From Rhizobium sp. L43 (GTDB lineage: Bacteria; Pseudomonadota; Alphaproteobacteria; Rhizobiales; Rhizobiaceae): a stretch of 64,000 nucleotides of DNA. Below the pieces are notes generated by a model. That model searched no databases. It was given only the letters and a program-made list of their open reading frames with translations, and was not told where the DNA came from. Shown here piece after piece: positions 59,353-64,000 of the stretch (its first letter is position 1; each line of letters opens with the position of its first letter). Location: the NCBI RefSeq assembly GCF_002531725.1, contig NZ_NWSQ01000021.1:1-64000 (forward strand). Reading direction: 5' to 3'. The translations under genes were made by a program, and so were the position numbers.

Positions 59353-60788
59353 GCGGCGGGGCGCCCTTCGAGCGGGAAGACCTTCGACGGGTTGAGGAGC
59401 CAGCCGGGATCGAAGGCGGCGCGCGCCGCCATCTGCTGGGCGAGATCGGCCTCGGAATACTGGTGGCGCATCAGGTCGCGCTTCTCGATGCCGACGCCAT
59501 GTTCGCCGGTGAGGCAGCCGCCGGCATCGACGCAGAGCCTCAGAATATCGTTGCCAGCAGCCTCGGCGCGGGCGGCATCCTCGGGATCGTTGGCGTTGAA
59601 GAGGATCAGCGGGTGCATGTTGCCGTCACCGGCGTGGAAGACGTTGGCGACGCGCAGGCCGTAATGATCGACGATCTCGGCAGTCCTCTTCAGCACGTGG
59701 GAGAGCTGGCTGAGCGGCACGGTGCCATCCATGCAGATATAGTCGGCGATGCGGCCGGTGGCGCCGAAGGCGGATTTGCGGCCCTTCCAGATCAGCGCCG
59801 CCTCGGTGGCGGATTGGCACTCGCGCACGGTCTTCACCGCGTGCCGGCGGGCGATCTCGACGATGTCCTTCAGCGTCGCATCCATCTCCGCTTCCGACCC
59901 CTCGACCTCGACGATCAGCAACGCGCCGACATCGAGCGGGTATCCGGCATGGGCGAACGCCTCGCAGATTTCGATCGCCGGCTTGTCCATGAATTCGATC
60001 GCGACCGGGACGATGCCGGCGGCGATGACATCGGCAACGCAGGCGCCGGCCTCCTCTGAGGCTTCGAAACCGAAGAGCACCGGGCGGGCGCCTTCCGGCT
60101 TGGCGATCAGCCGCACCGTCGCCTCGGTGACGATGCCGAGCTGGCCCTCGTGGCCGCAGACGAGGCCGAGCAGATCATAGCCCGCCGCATCCAGCGCCTT
60201 GCCGCCGAGTTCGATCACCGTGCCGTCGACCAGCACCATCCTGACGCCGAGCAGATTGTTGGTGGTGACGCCATATTTCAGGCAATGGGCGCCGCCGGAA
60301 TTCATGCCGATATTGCCGCCGATCGTGCAGGCAAGCTGCGAGCTCGGATCGGGCGCATAGAAAAAGCCGTCCGCGGAGACGGATTCAGAAATATTGAGAT
60401 TGGTGACCCCAGCCTGAACCACCGCGACGCGGTTCGGCAGGTCGATTTCGAGGATGCTGTTCATCTTCGACAGGCCGATCACGACAGCATCCTCCTGCGG
60501 AATGGCGCCGCCGGAGAGCGAGGTGCCGGCGCCGCGCGGCACGACGGGAATGCCGTAGCGATTGCAATAACGCATGACGGCGGAAACCTCGGCCGTGGTG
60601 CGCGGCAGGGCGACGGCGAGCGGCAGGCGGCGGTAGGAGACGAAGGCGTCGGTCTCGAACGGCACCAGTTCGCGCGCCTCGTGCACCAGGCATTCCGGCG
60701 GCAGAAGATCGGTCAGATCGGCGACGATATGGGCCCGGCGCGCCAGGACATCGGCGCGGGGGCTGAGAAACGAAATGGCGTCGGACAT
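59349..60788 (-). CDS. glcD: Glycolate oxidase catalytic FAD subunit
   Basis: 479-aa flavoprotein of the D-lactate/glycolate dehydrogenase family. FAD-binding VVPRGAGTSLSGGAIPQED (about 75-93), IGGNIGMNSGGAHCLKYGVT (about 145-164), and the late NVFHAGDGNMHPLIL (about 379-393) are characteristic. First gene of glcDEF; it oxidises glycolate to glyoxylate, entering the glyoxylate pathway. Start at 60788 (MSDAISFL). Confidence 0.95.
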   Translation of the reverse strand: MSDAISFLSPRADVLARRAHIVADLTDLLPPECLVHEARELVPFETDAFVSYRRLPLAVALPRTTAEVSAVMRYCNRYGIPVVPRGAGTSLSGGAIPQEDAVVIGLSKMNSILEIDLPNRVAVVQAGVTNLNISESVSADGFFYAPDPSSQLACTIGGNIGMNSGGAHCLKYGVTTNNLLGVRMVLVDGTVIELGGKALDAAGYDLLGLVCGHEGQLGIVTEATVRLIAKPEGARPVLFGFEASEEAGACVADVIAAGIVPVAIEFMDKPAIEICEAFAHAGYPLDVGALLIVEVEGSEAEMDATLKDIVEIARRHAVKTVRECQSATEAALIWKGRKSAFGATGRIADYICMDGTVPLSQLSHVLKRTAEIVDHYGLRVANVFHAGDGNMHPLILFNANDPEDAARAEAAGNDILRLCVDAGGCLTGEHGVGIEKRDLMRHQYSEADLAQQMAARAAFDPGWLLNPSKVFPLEGRPAA

Positions 60789-60880
60789 GGCGTTCTCCCT
60801 GGCCCTACGAGGGGGAATGACGGCGGGAAGATGACAGTGGAAACCGGCCGCCAACCTCCCTGCCGCCGATAGACCGGTTT

Positions 60881-60919
60881 AGAGCGGTTCAGCTTTTCAT
60901 GGAAGCGCAGAACCGCTCT
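60881..60919. repeat. Inverted repeat, first half of a two-hairpin element (copy 2)
   Basis: AGAGCGGTTC (60881-60890) and GAACCGCTCT (60910-60919), perfect 10-nt arms. Same position and orientation relative to the following 57-nt block as copy 1 at 25720-25835, but with different arm sequence. Confidence 0.7.
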
Positions 60920-60928
60920 AACTTTTTG

Positions 60929-60985
60929 TTTTTACGCAATTCCGGACGGAAAACCGCTTCGCACTTTTCCTGGAATTGCTCTAGC
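60929..60985. repeat. 57-nt repeat, second half of the element (copy 2)
   Basis: Fifty-three of 57 positions match 25779-25835. It sits between glcD and the divergent lysR gene. Confidence 0.8.
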
Positions 60986-61050
60986 ACTTTCCCGAAACTG
61001 GCGCAAATGCTAAGCACTTATGCCAAAAGGGGAAAAAGTCACAAAACCTT

Positions 61051-61947
61051 ATGACCAATCTGGGTGATCTCGAAATCTTTGCCAAGGTCGTTGCAACGGG
61101 CAGCATGTCGCTTGCCGGCCGCGCGCTCGGCTTTTCCCCGGCCGTCGTCTCCAAACGGATCAAGCGGCTGGAGGATCGGCTCGGCACCCGGCTTTTGCAG
61201 CGCACGACGCGGCAGATCTCCCTGACCGAAGCCGGACAGGGTTTTTACGACCGTGTTCTCGGTATTCTCGCCGGGCTCGAAGAGGCGGAATTCTATATTT
61301 CCGGCCGCTCGGCGCAGATGCATGGCACGCTGAAGATCTCGGCGCCGACCTCCTTCGGGCGCATGCATATCGCGCCGCATCTGAAGCACTTCATGGAGGC
61401 GCATCCGGAGCTGGCGATCAACCTGGTGCTGACCGACGAATTCAGCGACATCGTCGGCGGCGGCTTCGATCTGGCGATCCGCATCGCTGAACTGACCGAT
61501 TCCAGCCTCGTTGCCCGAAGGCTGGCGCCGGTGCGCCGGCTGCTCTGCGCCTCACCGGATTACCTGGCTGTGCACGGCGCGCCTCAGCATATCGACGAGC
61601 TGAAACACCACCGCTGCCTGCCGGCGCACAATAACGATACCTGGCGGCTGGACGGGCCGGACGGCGCGCTGAGTCTCAGGCCGGAAGGCATGCTGATCAC
61701 CAATTCCAGCGAGGTGATCCGCGAGGCTGTCATCGCCGGCCTCGGGATCGCGCTGCGCTCCACCTGGGATATCGGCGAAGAGCTCAAGGCCGGCCGGCTG
61801 GTGCAGGTGCTGCCGGCCTATGAAGGTTCGCACAATGTGGCGCTATCGGCCGTCTATCCCAGCCGGCAGTTCCTGCCGGCCAAGGTCAGGCTGTTCATCG
61901 ACTATCTGACGGATCTCTACGAGCCTGTCCCCTACTGGGAGCGATGA
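61051..61947 (+). CDS. LysR-family transcriptional regulator
   Basis: 298-aa LTTR: N-terminal helix-turn-helix (about 4-62, LEIFAKVVATGSMSLAGRAL; SPAVVSKRIKRLEDRLGTRL) and periplasmic-binding-like effector domain (about 90-290). Divergent from glcD, 262 nt apart across the repeat element, so glcDEF is a possible target (inference). Converges with the SAHH-like gene, 15 nt apart. Confidence 0.92.
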   Translation: MTNLGDLEIFAKVVATGSMSLAGRALGFSPAVVSKRIKRLEDRLGTRLLQRTTRQISLTEAGQGFYDRVLGILAGLEEAEFYISGRSAQMHGTLKISAPTSFGRMHIAPHLKHFMEAHPELAINLVLTDEFSDIVGGGFDLAIRIAELTDSSLVARRLAPVRRLLCASPDYLAVHGAPQHIDELKHHRCLPAHNNDTWRLDGPDGALSLRPEGMLITNSSEVIREAVIAGLGIALRSTWDIGEELKAGRLVQVLPAYEGSHNVALSAVYPSRQFLPAKVRLFIDYLTDLYEPVPYWER

Positions 61948-61962
61948 TAGCAGGCGCAGGGT

Positions 61963-63120
61963 TCAGCGTGAGAGATCGAGATAGGCGTTTGCCACTATAG
62001 CGTCGATATCCCTGGGCACCGGCACGACGCAGGATTCGGGGCCGGCCTCGCCCCTGGCGATGCGTTCCAGGCAGCGGGCCTGAAGGGTGAAGCCGAGATC
62101 CATCGGCTCGACCGTATTGCCGAGCGGCCGCGGGCCGGCGAGATTGGCCATGTGGCCGCCGCCGAGCACATGGAAGGAGCGACCGTCACGGAGATGGAAG
62201 GTCTTGATATGATCGGCTTCGTAGCGGTCGATGCCGGCGACATCGGGATGGCGGCGAAAGGCCTCGACGTCGATCTCATGCGGGAAATGGCCGCCATTCA
62301 TCAGGATCGCGCCGTCCTTCAAAAACGGCAGATCGGCTGCCGTCACGATATCGGCAAAACCGGTGACGGTGACGATGATATCGGCCGAGCGGATCGCCTG
62401 GTCGCGCAGCGGCGTGACGAAACCGTCGAGGTGGGCTTCGAGCGTCGTCACAGGATCTGTATCGACGACGCTGACAGTGGAAAAGGCATTGCGGAAACAG
62501 GCAGCCGTGCCCTTGCCGCAGGCGCCGTAGCCGAACACCGTCACGCGTTTGCCGTTGGTGGAGCGGTTGGTGAAGCGCAGGTAGCTTTCGAACAGGCTTT
62601 GGCCGACGCCATGCCTGTTTTCGGCGAACTGCTTGATCGGGCTGTCGTTGATGACGAGGATCGGCATGTTCAGGCGCTCGCGCAGCGGCAGCAGACGGGT
62701 GCGGCCCGAGGTGGTTTCCTCGGTGCCGCCAAGGAGATCGGCATAGGGCTTTTCCGCGGCGATGGCGAACAGATCGCCACCATTGTCGAGCAGCAGATCC
62801 GGCTTTTCTGCGATGACCGCCTCTAAGCTCTGATGATGGGCGGCTGGATCGGTCGTCTGCGTCGCAAAGACCGCGATGCCTTGGGACCGCAGGAACTCGA
62901 CCGTCGACGGCTGGGTACTGTTGAGATTACCGGTGCAGACGAGACGCGCGCCGCCGGCGCGCAGCGTCATCAGCAGCGCCACCGTCTTCGGCTCGAGATG
63001 AATGCCGGTGCCGATCGACAGGCCTTCGAAGGGCCGGGTGCGCTCGAATTCGGCCGCCGTCGCCGTGAGCAGCCGGCAGCTGCCACCGATCCAGTCGATG
63101 CGGGTTGCGGTCTTTTCCAT
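61963..63120 (-). CDS. S-adenosylhomocysteine hydrolase-like protein, divergent
   Basis: 385-aa member of the SAHH superfamily, shorter than the standard 430-470. Seen: HLEPKTVALL (about 42-51), LLDNGGD (about 109-115), the TEETTSGRTRL block (about 132-142), NDSPIKQFAENRHGVGQS (about 158-175) and the NAD motif VFGYGACGKGTA (about 194-205). The C-terminal GHMANLAGPRPLGNTVEPMD differs from the usual GHPSFVMSNSF-type region. So it probably keeps NAD chemistry on a nucleoside or thioether but not necessarily SAH. Start is ATG 63120 (a TTG precedes it). Confidence 0.82.
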   Translation of the reverse strand: MEKTATRIDWIGGSCRLLTATAAEFERTRPFEGLSIGTGIHLEPKTVALLMTLRAGGARLVCTGNLNSTQPSTVEFLRSQGIAVFATQTTDPAAHHQSLEAVIAEKPDLLLDNGGDLFAIAAEKPYADLLGGTEETTSGRTRLLPLRERLNMPILVINDSPIKQFAENRHGVGQSLFESYLRFTNRSTNGKRVTVFGYGACGKGTAACFRNAFSTVSVVDTDPVTTLEAHLDGFVTPLRDQAIRSADIIVTVTGFADIVTAADLPFLKDGAILMNGGHFPHEIDVEAFRRHPDVAGIDRYEADHIKTFHLRDGRSFHVLGGGHMANLAGPRPLGNTVEPMDLGFTLQARCLERIARGEAGPESCVVPVPRDIDAIVANAYLDLSR

Positions 63121-63296
63121 CAACTCTTTCCTGTTTGCCTATCCTGCTGTTTTTAGCGGAGCCACAGGGCTGCGAATATGGAAGTAATTCTGACGAAGGG
63201 GCAGAAAATCTGCCCTTTCAGGCTGGGTGCCCGGTTAATCAGCCGAAGAGATCGCCGCTTTGCTCATCCGGCTGCCGCCACCGACCGGGGTCGAGC

Positions 63297-63437
63297 CACG
63301 GGTCTCGACCCGTCCTTCGGACCCCCGCTCGCGGGGCGAAGGGACCATGCCGCGGCCTCTCCGTACCCACCCCGCTCTCGCAGGGCACGTCCCCTCGCCC
63401 CGTTTACGGGGAGAGGGTTAGGGTGAGGGGCAGCTTT
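63297..63437. repeat. RIME-like intergenic palindromic repeat (copy 4)
   Basis: Reverse-complement homologue of 34107-34258. Blocks CGCTCTCGCAGGGCACGTCC and CGTTTACGGGGAGAGGG are shared. It fills the gap between the SAHH-like gene and the LysR gene, leaving no room for another gene in 63121-63462. Confidence 0.75.
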
Positions 63438-63462
63438 CAGCGCGACGAACAGCCGTGCCCCT

Positions 63463-64000
63463 TCAAGCCGATGTCCCACAGCGGAGCAGCCAGGCGGACA
63501 AAGCCGCAAAGGTCGGCCGTTTGGCGTCCGGCGTGCGGCAGCAGAGGCTGTAGCCCGATGGGCGGGAGATGAAGCCGTAGGGCGCGACCAGATGCCCGCG
63601 TTGAAGATCGTCTTCGATCGAGGCGCGCGGCGCAAGCGCGACGCCAAGCCCGGAGCGGGCAGCACCCAGCGCCAGCAGCAGATCCTCGAATTCCTGGACG
63701 CGGGAAAAGGTGACCGGCGGCGTGCCGCTTTCGGTAAACCATTCGTCCCAGAGCTTCGGAACGCTGCGGCTGACGAGCATCGTCAGCGCGGCCATCGATG
63801 CGGGGTGCTTGGATAGGGTCGCGGCAAGCGAAGGTGTCGCGACCGGGCCGAATTCATCCTCCATGAAACGCAGGGCGGTAATTCCCGCGGTCGGCCGGTA
63901 TTCGCCGCCCATGATCACCGCGTCCAATTCCGGGTGGATCTGCAGCGGCTCGGCCACGGCCATCGGCACGATGTCGACCGCCGTGCCGCCGAGGCTTGCC
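63463..64000 (-). CDS. LysR-type regulator, partial (C-terminal part only)
   Basis: Only the effector domain is present. The reading frame is open to the window edge (ASLGGTAVDIVPMAVAEPLQ directly before the first in-frame starts), so the N-terminal helix-turn-helix lies beyond base 64000. LysR substrate-binding features: VQEFEDLLLALGAARSGLGV and LAPRASIEDDLQRGHLVAPY. Near the end of the visible protein a few Cys occur (LCCRTP). The start position given is the window border. Confidence 0.85.
   Translation of the reverse strand, partial: ASLGGTAVDIVPMAVAEPLQIHPELDAVIMGGEYRPTAGITALRFMEDEFGPVATPSLAATLSKHPASMAALTMLVSRSVPKLWDEWFTESGTPPVTFSRVQEFEDLLLALGAARSGLGVALAPRASIEDDLQRGHLVAPYGFISRPSGYSLCCRTPDAKRPTFAALSAWLLRCGTSA

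Noticed and set aside
1..64000. CRISPR arrays, rRNA, tRNA, insertion sequences, prophage genes
   Set aside because: I looked for regularly spaced repeats, conserved rRNA/tRNA segments and transposase or integrase motifs and saw none; the repeats present are isolated palindromes or in-frame protein repeats.

Overview
The window looks like ordinary chromosomal DNA from a fast-growing alphaproteobacterial rhizobium, most likely Rhizobium of the R. etli / R. leguminosarum group. Evidence: GC-rich, tightly packed genes; an F0 operon (atpI-B-E-b'-b) without the F1 genes; a short HisG next to HisZ; a CIRCE-controlled groESL; an LpxQ-like lipid A oxidase; DUF2093 and DUF4170 proteins; and several kinds of short palindromic intergenic repeat of the sort common in Rhizobiaceae. 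I see no rRNA, tRNA, CRISPR array, insertion sequence or prophage.

Layout. 1-3000: F0 ATP synthase genes on the minus strand, with a promoter at 2955-2983. 3100-9200: SleB-type wall hydrolase, Kup and CorA transporters, and an Mrp-type Fe-S/P-loop ATPase. 9600-14800: an orphan LuxR regulator, then an IclR regulator divergent from a sugar-acid operon (SDR dehydrogenase, dgoK, dgoA, SMP-30 lactonase). The two overlapping promoters share two TGGA/TTCCA palindromes. 15000-19000: PRC-barrel protein, a GGDEF-EAL protein and a PAS-PAS-REC-REC protein. 19100-27200: mutL, DUF2093, then a minus-strand envelope cluster (lpxK, HAD, waaA, DUF4170, cysQ-like, pmbA). 27300-34100: Kef antiporter, VOC and EVE proteins, the block rluB-like/rsmD/patatin, and tadA. 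34200-40100: lipoprotein, ileS, ribF and a HAD-IIA phosphatase. 40300-42500: groESL.

42900-48500: PAS-like protein, GST, DoxX, and hisG-hisZ-hisS. 48500-53400: an unrecognised Rossmann-like protein, a small Cys/Met/His-rich exported protein next to a frameshifted DUF305 gene (a likely metal-handling pair), an aldo/keto reductase, a HAD hydrolase, a secreted protein and tag. 53600-56500: two paralogous L,D-transpeptidases, an LpxQ-like outer-membrane protein and a small secreted protein. 56600-60800: glcDEF glycolate oxidase. 61000-64000: a LysR regulator, a divergent S-adenosylhomocysteinase-like protein, and the 3' part of a second LysR gene cut by the window edge.

Functional themes are energy generation, envelope building and modification (lipid A/Kdo, peptidoglycan crosslinks), translation/RNA maintenance, and carbon oxidation (galactose/galactonate-type and glycolate). 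I did not find an obviously new multi-gene system. The most unusual items are the broken DUF305 locus with its metal-ligand-rich neighbour, the divergent SAHH-like protein, the long repetitive basic tail on the pseudouridine synthase, the kinase-less PAS-REC protein, and four repeat families, some of which reach into gene ends.
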